NCBI RefSeq assembly: GCF_900111985.1
Contig: NZ_FOKI01000010.1
Location: forward strand, 62,001 to 126,000
From: Clostridium frigidicarnis
GTDB taxonomy: Bacteria > Bacillota > Clostridia > Clostridiales > Clostridiaceae
Length of the DNA: 64,000 bases
Direction: 5' to 3'
The notes under the pieces were generated by a model. The model searched no databases and was not told where the DNA came from. It saw only the letters and a list, made by a program, of their open reading frames with translations. Below, piece by piece: positions 37,918 through 46,650 of this stretch; position 1 is the first letter of the stretch; each line of letters opens with the position of its first letter. Position numbers and translations under genes: made by a program.

Positions 37918-38892
37918 TTATTCCTCTTCTTTAAGCCATTTTGCCATATCTATAGCATAATAAGTTATTATCATATCAGCTCCTGCTCTTTTCATTCCTA
38001 AAAGCATCTCATATACTATAGATTTTTCATCTATGTATCCCATTTGAGCTGCTGCCTTAACCATAGCGTACTCTCCACTAACATTGTACGCAGCAAGTGG
38101 AACATTTGGATAAGAATCTTTTGCCATTCTTATTACATCCATATAAGCCATAGCTGGTTTAACCATAACTATATCTGCGCCCTCTTCTATATCAAGTTCA
38201 ATTTCTCTCATAGCTTCTCTTGAATTGGCTGGGTCCATTTGATAGCTTTTTCTATCACCAAATTGAGGTGCTGAATTAGCAGCAGCTCTGAATGGGCCAT
38301 AGAATGCTGATGCATATTTAGCACTATATGCCATTATTGATACATTTTTAAATCCTTCTTTATCTAAAGCTTCTCTCATTGCTAATACTCTTCCATCCAT
38401 CATATCTGAAGGTGCTATCATATCAGCTCCTGCTTTTGCATGAGATACTGCTATTTTCGCTATATATTCTAATGTCTCATCATTATCTATTGAATGTCCA
38501 TGTAATATTCCACAATGTCCATGACTTGTATATTGGCACATACATAAATCTGTTATTACAACTAATTTTTCAGACAATTCCTTTAGTTTTCTAACAGCTT
38601 TTTGAACTATTCCATTATCATTAAATGATTCTGATCCACACTCATCCTTATGATCTGGTAATCCAAATACCATTATTCCTCTTACTTTAAATTCATCTAA
38701 TTCTTTTACTACTTCCTCAAGTAAATCAACTGAATAATGATAAACTCCTGGTAAAGAACTTATTTCTTCCTTAATATTCTCTCCTTCAACGACAAATATA
38801 GGATATATAAAATCCTCTGGTCTTAAGTGAGTTTCTCTTACCATTGATCTTAAACTTTCAGTTTCTCTTAATCTTCTAGGTCTCTTTAACAT
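37918..38892 (-). CDS. hemB: HemB, delta-aminolevulinic acid dehydratase (porphobilinogen synthase)
   Basis: This 324-aa enzyme condenses two aminolevulinates. It has LRPEDFIYPIFV, the Cys-rich zinc site DLCMCQYTSHGHCG (about 125-138), the first Schiff-base Lys in SAKYASAFYGPFR and the second in MVKPAMAY. It overlaps cobA/hemD by 7 nt. It supplies tetrapyrrole for cobalamin here; no heme-branch genes are seen nearby. Confidence 0.96.
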   Translation of the reverse strand: MLKRPRRLRETESLRSMVRETHLRPEDFIYPIFVVEGENIKEEISSLPGVYHYSVDLLEEVVKELDEFKVRGIMVFGLPDHKDECGSESFNDNGIVQKAVRKLKELSEKLVVITDLCMCQYTSHGHCGILHGHSIDNDETLEYIAKIAVSHAKAGADMIAPSDMMDGRVLAMREALDKEGFKNVSIMAYSAKYASAFYGPFRAAANSAPQFGDRKSYQMDPANSREAMREIELDIEEGADIVMVKPAMAYMDVIRMAKDSYPNVPLAAYNVSGEYAMVKAAAQMGYIDEKSIVYEMLLGMKRAGADMIITYYAIDMAKWLKEEE

Positions 38893-40361
38893 TTTGTATT
38901 CCTCCCAAAGTTTATTAAAGTATTTATTATTGCCTGTTCTTCAGGCCTATCACATATAATTGAGTCTATTCCATTGTTTTCTAAAACTTTTTGTGTTATT
39001 GGTCCTATTGCTATTGATTGTTTTTTCTTAAGTGACTCTAGACCAAATATTTTAATCATATTATTAACTATTGATGGGCTAGTATACAAAACCACATTAA
39101 CATCATCAAAAGCTCTATTATTTATCCTTTTAGGAATTATTGGCTCATATATATATTTACAATTAACCTCCATTGCTCTTTTTTCAAGTTCATCTCTTAA
39201 TAAAGTTCTACTTGAAAGTGAACATGGAATTAATATCCTATGATTTTTATTGATTTCAGGATATAATGCATTAAGTAGTCCTTCTCCTGTAAAATCTTTT
39301 CCTTTTATCTTTGATATAATTCCTCTTTTTTTCAATACAGCCTCTGTTGCATTTCCTATAACAGCAAAATCTGCTTTTATTGTTCTTATATCAATATTTT
39401 TTTGTACTAAATAATTAAAAAATATATTAACAGCATTTATACTTGTTAAAACAATATAGTCATATGTATTTAATTTATCCAATATATCATCAAGTACCTC
39501 TGGCGTTTTCTTGATTTCTATAGCAGGAATTTCTGTAACTTCTCCACCTAAATCTTTAATTTTTTCAGATAGACTGTCTCCTAGACCTTTTGGCCTTGTT
39601 ATACAAAGATTAGTTCCAAATAATTCTTTCTTCTCATACCAGTTAAATTTATCATTAAATTGAACCACATCTCCAACAACTATAATACAAGGTGATTTAA
39701 AATTTTCTTCTTTAATCATTCTTTCTGCATCTTTTAAAGTTGTTATAAGTTTTCTTTGATTTGCTGTAGTTCCTCTTCTAACTATTCCACAAGGTGTATT
39801 TTCGTCTTTTCCATACTTAATTAAATTACTGCTTATTGTGCCTATGTTCTCAACACCCATTAAAAATATTAATGTTCCATCTATTTTTCCAAGAGCTTCC
39901 CAATTTACCTTTGAAGAAACACTACTCATACCAGTTATTATATGAAAACTTTGAGATATAGCTCTATGGGTTACAGGTATTCCTGCATATGATAAAACAG
40001 ATATAGCTGAAGTTATTCCTGGTATAACCTCAAATTGTATATTTTCTTCTAATAAAGATAAAACTTCTTCTCCGCCACGTCCAAATACGTAAGGATCTCC
40101 ACCTTTTATTCTTCCAACAACGTGTCCTTTTTTCGCCAATTCAACTATCATTGAATTTATTTCATCTTGTGTTTTATAATGACATCCTGGCTCTTTTCCA
40201 CAGTAGTAAATTTCACAATCATCATTTAAATACTTTAGTATGTTTCCACCAACTAACCTATCATATAAAACTGCTGTACATTTACCTAAAACTCTTTGTG
40301 CTTTAACTGTAAGAAGTTCTGTGTCTCCTGGTCCCGCACCAATTATATAAACCTTAGCCAT
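38886..40361 (-). CDS. cobA: CobA-HemD fusion: uroporphyrinogen-III C-methyltransferase / uroporphyrinogen-III synthase
   Basis: This 491-aa bifunctional protein has two parts. Residues about 1-240 are the SUMT (YIIGAGPGDTELLTVKA, YDRLVG, RIKGGDPYVFGRGGEE, PGITSAISVLSYAGIP), making precorrin-2. Residues about 250-491 are HemD (CITRPKGLGDSLSEKI, LTSINAVNIFF, a YTSPSIVNNM strand, IAIGPITQKVLENNG), closing the ring. Fusion of these sequential enzymes is common in clostridia. It is 20 nt from hemC. Confidence 0.95.
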   Translation of the reverse strand: MAKVYIIGAGPGDTELLTVKAQRVLGKCTAVLYDRLVGGNILKYLNDDCEIYYCGKEPGCHYKTQDEINSMIVELAKKGHVVGRIKGGDPYVFGRGGEEVLSLLEENIQFEVIPGITSAISVLSYAGIPVTHRAISQSFHIITGMSSVSSKVNWEALGKIDGTLIFLMGVENIGTISSNLIKYGKDENTPCGIVRRGTTANQRKLITTLKDAERMIKEENFKSPCIIVVGDVVQFNDKFNWYEKKELFGTNLCITRPKGLGDSLSEKIKDLGGEVTEIPAIEIKKTPEVLDDILDKLNTYDYIVLTSINAVNIFFNYLVQKNIDIRTIKADFAVIGNATEAVLKKRGIISKIKGKDFTGEGLLNALYPEINKNHRILIPCSLSSRTLLRDELEKRAMEVNCKYIYEPIIPKRINNRAFDDVNVVLYTSPSIVNNMIKIFGLESLKKKQSIAIGPITQKVLENNGIDSIICDRPEEQAIINTLINFGRNTKC

Positions 40362-40381
40362 TTTAAATTCTCCTTTCTTAA

Positions 40382-41257
40382 TTAAAGCTGTTTAATTATT
40401 TTTTCTGCTAACGCTTTGCCAAGTTTTATGTTATCTTCAATATTTCCATCTATATCCTTTTTAACTAGCTTATTACCTACTTGAAATGTACCAATAATAT
40501 TCATCTTATTTCCCTGAAGAGTTGCATATGCTCCTATGACAACATGACATCCACCATTTAGCGTTCTCATAAAGCTTCTTTCTCCATCAACACAAAAACG
40601 CACTTTTTCATCATTAAGACTTTCAAATATATAATTATTTTCTCCCTGCTCTAAAGTCTCAATTCCTAAGGCTCCTTGTCCTATAGCTGGCACAAACTCA
40701 TATGGGTCAAAATAATCTTTAATTATACACTCCATACCAAGTCTCTTAAGTCCTGCTGCAGCAAGTATTATTCCATGTAAATTTTCTTTTTCTATCTTTT
40801 CTAACCTAGTTTGTACATTTCCTCTTATAGGTATAATCTCTATATCTGGTCTTAGAGCTCTAAGTTGAGCATTTCTTCTTATACTTCCGGTACCTATTCT
40901 AGCTTTACTTGGAAGGTCTTTAAAATGCATTCCATTTATAGAAACAAACGCATCTCTAACATCTTCTCTTTCAGGTGTAGCTGCTAGTTTAAACCCAGTA
41001 GGAATATCAAATGGCATATCTTTCATACTGTGCACAGCTCCATGAACTCTTCCATCTAATAGAGAATGCTCTATCTCTTTTATGAAAACTCCCTTTCCAC
41101 CTATCTTATCTAAAGTTACATCTAGTCTTTTATCTCCTTCTGTAACTATCTTTACTTTTTCACATTCAATACCATGTTTATTCTTTATAATCTCTATGAC
41201 TCTATCCGTTTGAACAACTGCTAATTTACTTTTTCTTGTACCTATTTTAATTGTCAT
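40382..41257 (-). CDS. hemC: HemC, hydroxymethylbilane synthase
   Basis: This 291-aa porphobilinogen deaminase has IGTRKSKLAVVQT at the N-terminus, VHSMKDMPFD, IGTGSIRRNAQLRALRPD and the cofactor-anchoring Cys in NGGCHVVIGA (about residue 239). It overlaps the sirC gene by 1 nt. Confidence 0.96.
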   Translation of the reverse strand: MTIKIGTRKSKLAVVQTDRVIEIIKNKHGIECEKVKIVTEGDKRLDVTLDKIGGKGVFIKEIEHSLLDGRVHGAVHSMKDMPFDIPTGFKLAATPEREDVRDAFVSINGMHFKDLPSKARIGTGSIRRNAQLRALRPDIEIIPIRGNVQTRLEKIEKENLHGIILAAAGLKRLGMECIIKDYFDPYEFVPAIGQGALGIETLEQGENNYIFESLNDEKVRFCVDGERSFMRTLNGGCHVVIGAYATLQGNKMNIIGTFQVGNKLVKKDIDGNIEDNIKLGKALAEKIIKQL

Positions 41258-41883
41258 TATTGCTCCTCCATCTTTAATCCTAGTTTCTCATACACCTCTT
41301 TGAGTTTTTCTTTACCATTGCCATCCCTAAATTCTTCTTGGAATTCCTTACTAACAAGATAATCTAAAATTTCACCTTTTTTAGGATGACCCTTTAGCTC
41401 TTGCCTAACTTTGTTTATCAGTATTATCAAATCATTTTTTTCCTCTAATATACTCAATATTATTGGTGATAACATTCTAGACACTTTAGGATTCCCTTCT
41501 TTTGTATTAATCGCAACATTAACTGTGCTGCTTTCCACCTGAAAAGGTACTATACAATTGCCATTTTTAAAATCCTTACAATTCAAATAAAGCTTAGCTT
41601 TATTATTACACTCTGTAATTATTTCATTAATTACCTTATCATCATCTATAGCTATAACAACAAAATGTTTGTCTTCTATCATTGATTTTTCATATGACCC
41701 TTGTATTAACTTCAAATTTTCATTTTTAATTTTATAAAGCTCATCTAAAAAGTTTAAAGAACACACTGATACTTTGCATCCTCTTTTAATAAAAGCTTTT
41801 GTTTTTATCAAAGATGCTTTTCCACCACCAATAATTAAAACTTTTATATCTTTAGAAATTAATGCTATATTAGCAAAGTTCAT
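41257..41883 (-). CDS. sirC: Precorrin-2 dehydrogenase (SirC/Met8/CysG N-terminal-like)
   Basis: This 208-aa protein has an NAD-binding Rossmann turn VLIIGGGKASLIKTKAF (about 15-31), the central CNNKAKLYLNCKD segment and the family's SSTVNVAINTKEGNPKVSRM (about 129-148), then a small helical C-terminal domain. It oxidises precorrin-2 to sirohydrochlorin, which CbiK then loads with cobalt. It has no SUMT domain, unlike full CysG. It lies 1 nt after cobT. Confidence 0.88.
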   Translation of the reverse strand: MNFANIALISKDIKVLIIGGGKASLIKTKAFIKRGCKVSVCSLNFLDELYKIKNENLKLIQGSYEKSMIEDKHFVVIAIDDDKVINEIITECNNKAKLYLNCKDFKNGNCIVPFQVESSTVNVAINTKEGNPKVSRMLSPIILSILEEKNDLIILINKVRQELKGHPKKGEILDYLVSKEFQEEFRDGNGKEKLKEVYEKLGLKMEEQ

Positions 41884-41884
41884 A

Positions 41885-42973
41885 TTATTTACCTTCTCTT
41901 ATGTCTATATAGTCATCTTTTATAATTCCTGCATCCTGAAATGATGCCATATTATGCATTGTATATAATGCACTTTCTATTATATTAAAAGCAAAAGGAC
42001 ATCCTGATCCTTCTCCTAATCTCATTTTCAAATTAACCAATGGCTCTAATTCCATTTCTTCCATTACATATTTTGCTCCAATCTCCTCTGAAAGATGTGA
42101 TGGAAATATATAATCTTTAACTTTAGGATTTAGTCTATATGCACATAATGCTGAACATGATGCTATAAATCCATCTATAACTATAGGAACCCGATACCTT
42201 GCTGCTCCAAGAAATGTTCCACAAAGACCTGCTATATCAAACCCTCCAACTTTACTTAAAACATCCAAAACGTCTTCTTTATTAGGTTTATTAATATCTA
42301 TAGCTTTTTTTATTATATATTTTTTATGTTCATATTGCTTTAATGTAAGACCTGATCCCATTCCTACAACTGTTTCTGGATCTTTTCCTGATAAAACACT
42401 TAAAATAGCCGCTGATGTTGATGTATTACCTATTCCCATTTCTCCAGTTCCTAATAAATCATAACCATCCTCAACCAAATCTTTTACAGTTTCAATCCCT
42501 GATTCAATAGCCTGAATTACTTCTGCTCTCGTCATTGCTGGCTCTAATGACATGTTTTTTGTTCCATAAGCTATTTTCTTATTTATTATTTTATCTATAT
42601 CCAAATCTTTTTTTGCACCTAAATCAACAATGGTTAAATCACTTCCATAATATTTAGAAAGAGCGCATACTCCAGTAATACCTTTTGTCAAATTTTCCAT
42701 AACTATTGTAGTTACATCTTGAGGACATGCTGATACACCCTCATCTACTATTCCATTGTCACCACACATAATTATTATTGATTTTTTATTTATATTTTTT
42801 ACTTCTTTTTCCTTTATCCCATATAATCTTATAACTATATCTTCTAAAACTCCTAAGCTACCTATAGGCTTGGATAAATTGTCTATAAAGTCCTTAGCTT
42901 TTTTACATTGTGTCTCGTTTAATCCTCTAATATTATCTAAAGTTTCTTTTAATAATTTCATAATATTCTTCAA
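41885..42973 (-). CDS. cobT: CobT, nicotinate-nucleotide-dimethylbenzimidazole phosphoribosyltransferase
   Basis: This 362-aa enzyme activates the lower-ligand base to alpha-ribazole phosphate. Seen are LSKPIGSLGVLEDI, MCGDNGIVDEGVSACPQDVT, GTGEMGIGNTSTSAAI (about 177-192) and the catalytic Glu near the C-terminus in RLGEGSGCPFAF. It is the first gene behind the B12 riboswitch. No lower-ligand biosynthesis gene is present, so the base must come from elsewhere. Confidence 0.95.
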   Translation of the reverse strand: MKNIMKLLKETLDNIRGLNETQCKKAKDFIDNLSKPIGSLGVLEDIVIRLYGIKEKEVKNINKKSIIIMCGDNGIVDEGVSACPQDVTTIVMENLTKGITGVCALSKYYGSDLTIVDLGAKKDLDIDKIINKKIAYGTKNMSLEPAMTRAEVIQAIESGIETVKDLVEDGYDLLGTGEMGIGNTSTSAAILSVLSGKDPETVVGMGSGLTLKQYEHKKYIIKKAIDINKPNKEDVLDVLSKVGGFDIAGLCGTFLGAARYRVPIVIDGFIASCSALCAYRLNPKVKDYIFPSHLSEEIGAKYVMEEMELEPLVNLKMRLGEGSGCPFAFNIIESALYTMHNMASFQDAGIIKDDYIDIREGK

Positions 42974-43082
42974 TCTCCCTATCTTTAATATATATCATAT
43001 ACAAAAGTTATTTTTTATAATTGTACAAACAATAACATAAGCTTTTACTTATATTCTTAGGAAACGTTTTAAATTTTGCAAA

Positions 43083-43113
43083 TAAAAAAACCTTACCAAA
43101 AAACGGTAAGGTT
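43083..43113 (-). terminator. Riboswitch-controlled terminator of the cob operon
   Basis: The perfect stem AACCTTACC / GGTAAGGTT is followed on the minus strand by seven T's. It lies between the B12 aptamer and cobT, as expected for a transcription-attenuation expression platform. Confidence 0.85.
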
Positions 43114-43186
43114 AAATATACATAGTTCAAAGCATAGTTATACTATACAATATTACTATTAACCTTCCCTCCGAAGTCTAGCATAT

Positions 43187-43360
43187 GATATTAGGCAGGT
43201 CTCCTGACTCTCGGGTCATCCTCCTCTTGCCCTTCCCAGTTAAAAACCAGTGGGGTAATAAAGATTTGTCGCCGTAAACAGTAGCGGGGGCTGCAGTAGA
43301 TTTTCACTACTTTCCCTTTTAAACTTAATAATTAAGTACCTAAATCTCGAATATTTAATT
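43187..43360 (-). promoter_or_regulatory. Cobalamin (B12) riboswitch
   Basis: On the minus strand the element runs from the promoter side through GGGAAAGTAGTGAAAATCTA, CTGCAGCCCCCGCTACTG and CCCCACTGG to GAGTCAGGAGACCTGCC. These are the conserved blocks of the adenosylcobalamin aptamer, including the B12 box region. It precedes a terminator and cobT, and so would shut off the long biosynthetic operon when B12 is abundant. Confidence 0.95.
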
Positions 43361-43369
43361 TCTACTTAG

Positions 43370-43398
43370 ATTATATATCACATAAAAAAAATGTTCAA
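43370..43398 (-). promoter_or_regulatory. SigA-type promoter of the cobalamin operon
   Basis: Minus-strand TTGAAC (-35) and TATAAT (-10) are separated by exactly 17 nt, ending about 10 nt before the start of the riboswitch aptamer. Confidence 0.75.
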
Positions 43399-43445
43399 CA
43401 AAAAATGTATATATTTTTAAATTTATAGTCTTTTATGTAATATTT

Positions 43446-44309
43446 TTATAATTCTACACTTGTTCCTGTAGAATTTTTAAAGAAATTGTCACATTTTTCT
43501 TGAAATAAATTACATGCACTTTCTCCTGTACAATGGGACACTCCTATTAATCTTATATTTAATTCATTTAGTCTTTTTATAGTTTTTCTAATTCTCTCTT
43601 CATCAGCTTCAACTAAATGTGTTCCGCCTATAACTCCATATACAGTTTTACCTGTACTCTTCATTATATTTTCTACCATATTCAATATTCCAGGATGAGC
43701 ACAACCTAATAATATTACTAAACCTTTATCCGTATCTATTCCAAGTGCAATCTCATCATCAAAGTTATCGGTTACATAATTACCATCAACTTTAATCTTC
43801 ATACTCTCATTGATCTTTTCAAGGTGATTCTCTCTATTAAATTTACTAAATAAATATATACCTTCAGCAATTTCAGTTGTACTATGTTCTATACACCTTA
43901 TGTCTATTCCTTTGCCTTCTATATATTCTTTATCAAAGTCTATTCCAATATATCTGTATTCTTTTCCATCACAAGAAAAATCTAATTTTTTATTATCTGT
44001 TGAATGATAATATTTGTTACTATTTTCAAAAAATTTATCACTTACATAGAAATCAGGTTTTATTTTAAAGTTATCAAATAATTTTCTTACACCACCACAA
44101 TGATCATAATGTGCATGACTTAATGCCATATAATCTATTTTATTTAAGTCTATGTGTAATTTATTTGCATTTTCTATAAAGTCTCCACTTTTACCAGTAT
44201 CAAACAATATTATACCCTGTTTTGTTTCTATATAAAAACTTAGTCCATGCTCACATCTTAAACTTTTATCCTGTGATAAAGAATTTTCTATCAATGTTGT
44301 AATTTTCAT
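43446..44309 (-). CDS. Metallo-beta-lactamase-fold hydrolase (COG1237 type)
   Basis: This 287-aa protein has the MBL metal motif SHAHYDHCGG (HxHxDH, about 84-93). Further metal ligands lie in LLGCAHPGI (about 214-222) and IGVSHCTG near the C-terminus. It belongs to the group often annotated as 7,8-dihydropterin-6-methyl-4-(beta-D-ribofuranosyl)-aminobenzene-5'-phosphate synthase. That function is proven for archaeal enzymes and is unlikely to hold in this bacterium, so the substrate is unknown. It lies upstream of the cob operon promoter but is probably a separate transcription unit. Confidence 0.82.
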   Translation of the reverse strand: MKITTLIENSLSQDKSLRCEHGLSFYIETKQGIILFDTGKSGDFIENANKLHIDLNKIDYMALSHAHYDHCGGVRKLFDNFKIKPDFYVSDKFFENSNKYYHSTDNKKLDFSCDGKEYRYIGIDFDKEYIEGKGIDIRCIEHSTTEIAEGIYLFSKFNRENHLEKINESMKIKVDGNYVTDNFDDEIALGIDTDKGLVILLGCAHPGILNMVENIMKSTGKTVYGVIGGTHLVEADEERIRKTIKRLNELNIRLIGVSHCTGESACNLFQEKCDNFFKNSTGTSVEL

Positions 44310-44507
44310 TTCAGCATCTCCTCATTTTTATTTATGTAAATGTAATATTAATCATAATTATATATGATTCAACTTTTACAAATCATTATATGTATATATG
44401 TCGTAATAATGTTGATTCATAAAATTGTTAGAACCATACTTGAATTGCATGTAGATCTTTAATTACAGCATATATATATTATTTTCTTAATAGATTGTCC
44501 ATTTACA

Positions 44508-45341
44508 TTAAATTGAATCTGTTATATTCTTTAGAATTAATGCAGATTTATTTAGTTTCTCTATTCCACCTGTAAGTTCTTGTATTGATGCAACTTGATC
44601 TTCAAAAATATTATTTGATTTATTAACTTTACCTGCTATTTCAACAACAGATCCCTGTATACTATTCAATACATCACTTATTTGTTTTATAGATTCACTA
44701 CTTGATGTAGAGAGTTTTCTTATTTCATTAGCAACTACGCTAAATCCTTTTCCAAATTCTCCTGATCTAGATGCTTCTATTGCTGCATTTAACCCTAACA
44801 AATTAGTTTGCTTTGATATATTTTGTATAAAACCTATAACATCATTTGTATTTTGTGCTTCCACATATGTCATATCTACATTAGTTTTTATAGATGAATT
44901 TAGTGATGCTACTTCACTAATCCCTTTATTTATACTATGAAGTGCTTTAGTTATTTCTGCTAAAGAAGATGATAAATTTTCCGCCAGACCAATCATTTCT
45001 TTTTTTCTTTTTAAACTTTTAGCTATTACTATAGTTCCTACTACTCTTCCATTCTCTTTTACTGGAACCCCTTGTGCTTTTACTGAAACTCCAAATACTT
45101 CTTTAGGTACTGTTATTGATATAGGTTTCTGTGCTTTTAAGCATTCATAAGCAGCACATCCAACTGGTATTTTATCACCATATTTTACACCTAATTTAAT
45201 ATTTTCACTGTCAACACCTCTTAAAAAATATTCTGTATTAGAAATTGTAAATGCTATCTCCTCTTCAAAATAATATTTAAAGTATGGAATTAAATTATTA
45301 AATGAATTTATCAGCTCATTTTGTTCTAGAGTTTCTACCAT
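44508..45341 (-). CDS. Soluble methyl-accepting chemotaxis-like protein
   Basis: This 277-aa cytoplasmic receptor has no TM helix. Residues about 1-110 form a PAS/GAF-like sensory part (a CAAYECLKAQKPISITVP segment with two Cys, then a VKAQGVPVKENGRVVGTIVIA strand pair). Residues about 130-277 form a short MCP signalling hairpin with the canonical tip NISKQTNLLGLNAAIEASRSG and FSVVANEIRKLS. The full-length methylation helices are missing. This small MCP layout is common in clostridia, but its role in chemotaxis is not established. RBS GGAGAG precedes the ATG. Confidence 0.85.
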   Translation of the reverse strand: MVETLEQNELINSFNNLIPYFKYYFEEEIAFTISNTEYFLRGVDSENIKLGVKYGDKIPVGCAAYECLKAQKPISITVPKEVFGVSVKAQGVPVKENGRVVGTIVIAKSLKRKKEMIGLAENLSSSLAEITKALHSINKGISEVASLNSSIKTNVDMTYVEAQNTNDVIGFIQNISKQTNLLGLNAAIEASRSGEFGKGFSVVANEIRKLSTSSSESIKQISDVLNSIQGSVVEIAGKVNKSNNIFEDQVASIQELTGGIEKLNKSALILKNITDSI

Positions 45342-45650
45342 TTTTCATCTCTCCTCTTAATTTATATGTTAAGTTTACTTCTCAAGTTCCTTATATTATA
45401 AATTATATATCTATTTCTAAAATTCTTCTTGTCATATTATTCTATTTTAATCTAAATAAATGTCTTATAATCCGCTTTTCACACTTATTTGTCTTTTAAT
45501 ACAATTTTATGTATTTAAAACTTTTTTTAATTTTATTAATATGTTAATCAAATTAATATTAATAAAACTATAAAACTCCACTAAAACAATAATTAAGTTT
45601 AAACATTTAATATACCATTGCCGTTCTATTATATAACACTATGAGACTAT
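45342..45650. other. AT-rich intergenic region
   Basis: About 300 nt of low-complexity sequence upstream of the MCP-like gene. No RNA, repeat or RBS-led ORF is recognisable. Confidence 0.4.
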
Positions 45651-45685
45651 AAAAAAAACTTCTCAATATTAATTTGAGAAGCTAA
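45651..45685 (-). terminator. Terminator of the small Cys-rich gene
   Basis: The hairpin AGCTTCTCAA / TTGAGAAGTT is followed on the minus strand by a run of eight T's, about 40 nt after the stop codon of the 47-aa ORF. Confidence 0.8.
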
Positions 45686-45721
45686 GTTATTTCTAGATTA
45701 TATTATACTTATGTTGCAAAA

Positions 45722-45865
45722 TTACATACATTGGCTACATTTTCCGCAGGCACACTGTACTTGTTGCTTTTCACCTAAAATATACGAAATTGCGCAAAAG
45801 CTTTTATTTTTTCTCTTTTTATTCATTATGTAGATAATACTAAATGTAATTAAGATAAATATCAT
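45722..45865 (-). CDS. Small cysteine-rich single-TM protein (47 aa)
   Basis: This ORF is below the usual length cut-off. It begins with ATG preceded by AAAGGAGAG, an almost perfect RBS about 9 nt upstream. The product has one N-terminal TM helix (MIFILITFSIIYIM), a basic stop-transfer (NKKRKNK), a lone Cys at 24 and a C-terminal CACGKCSQC cluster (38-46), a candidate metal-binding site. It has its own terminator. The TM-plus-Cys layout resembles FeoB-associated Cys-rich proteins, but no feo gene is near, so the function is unknown. Confidence 0.7.
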   Translation of the reverse strand: MIFILITFSIIYIMNKKRKNKSFCAISYILGEKQQVQCACGKCSQCM

Positions 45866-46213
45866 ACGATTTAACTCTCCTTTAACATTAATTATCTGAA
45901 TTTATATATGTATTATAACATACCACTTTTAAAGTATTCAATACCTTTTTTAAAGTTTTAGCCAATCCCTTATTGTTTTTTTATTATTAATTTATCAAAA
46001 ATTCGTATTTTAATTCACATCTATAACAAAGTAATGGTTTTACTTTGTTATTTTATTAATATTACAATATTCTTATAATTACTTTTATTTATAATGCACT
46101 GCATTTTTTATGAAAATCATAATCTCAATTAATCAGTTTATTTAGTTGTTTAACTACTGTAATATTCCATAAACAAATAAGAAGTCATGGGTACGCTATG
46201 TAATTATTTGCAT
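45866..46213. other. Intergenic region with isolated hairpin
   Basis: This is AT-rich sequence with no gene. At 46024-46050 is a perfect 10-bp inverted repeat (TAACAAAGTA / TACTTTGTTA) followed by a weak T-rich tract on the plus strand, possibly a terminator or remnant of a lost gene. Otherwise nothing was recognised. Confidence 0.4.
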
Positions 46214-46249
46214 AAAAAAACAGTAGATATTAAATATCTACTGTTTTTT
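46214..46249 (-). terminator. Terminator of the second tRNA-Trp
   Basis: The hairpin CAGTAGATA / TATCTACTG with TTAA loop has A7 and T7 flanks and directly follows the tRNA 3' end on the minus strand. Confidence 0.85.
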
Positions 46250-46325
46250 TGGCAGGGGCACGAGGACTTGAACCCGGAACCAACGGTTTTGGAGACCGCT
46301 ACTCTACCAATTGAGCTATACCCCT
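46250..46325 (-). tRNA. tRNA-Trp (CCA anticodon), divergent second copy
   Basis: The acceptor stem AGGGGTA / TGCCCCT (one U-G pair), D arm and anticodon arm (loop CTCCAAA) are the same as at 21028-21103 apart from that pair. The T arm is different: CCGGG-TTCAAGT-CCTCG, which leaves a C-C mismatch and a G-U pair in the 5-bp T stem. Discriminator G and encoded CCA are kept, and it has its own terminator. It may be functional or on the way to a pseudogene. Confidence 0.88.
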
Positions 46326-46650
46326 ATGAACAATATATATTATACAATTAAAGTATATTTTTTGCAATATATTTTTTGAAAATCAATCATAAAATTCTTA
46401 TTTTAAAAGTACCTATACCATTTTTAAGTGATAAGTTTGCAGTTGCAAATGACAAGTTGAGGTTCAAAATCACAGGTTTTCTTAACTTTTCACTTGTCAC
46501 TATCAACTTGTCACTTGCAACATATATACGTCTCAAGATTGTTAACATATATATGTTGCAATTAAAAATCTACATACAAACTACGTGTTCTGCTAGTATT
46601 TTATGAATAAACATTCATAAAATATATATAATTTTCCAAAGAATAAAAAT
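46326..46650. other. Intergenic region with family-2 repeat and large inverted repeat
   Basis: About 46410-46515 is a family-2 repeat (CCATTTTTAAGTGATAAG edge, AAAATCACAGGTTTTC, CACTTGTCAC words). At 46515-46528 and 46548-46561 lies a perfect 14-bp inverted repeat (TTGCAACATATATA and its complement) around a 19-nt loop. No ORF with RBS was seen. Confidence 0.5.

Noticed and set aside
43446-44309. Naming the MBL protein as a methanopterin biosynthesis enzyme
   Set aside because: That annotation is carried over from archaeal homologues. Nothing in the context supports methanopterin synthesis, so only the fold is claimed.
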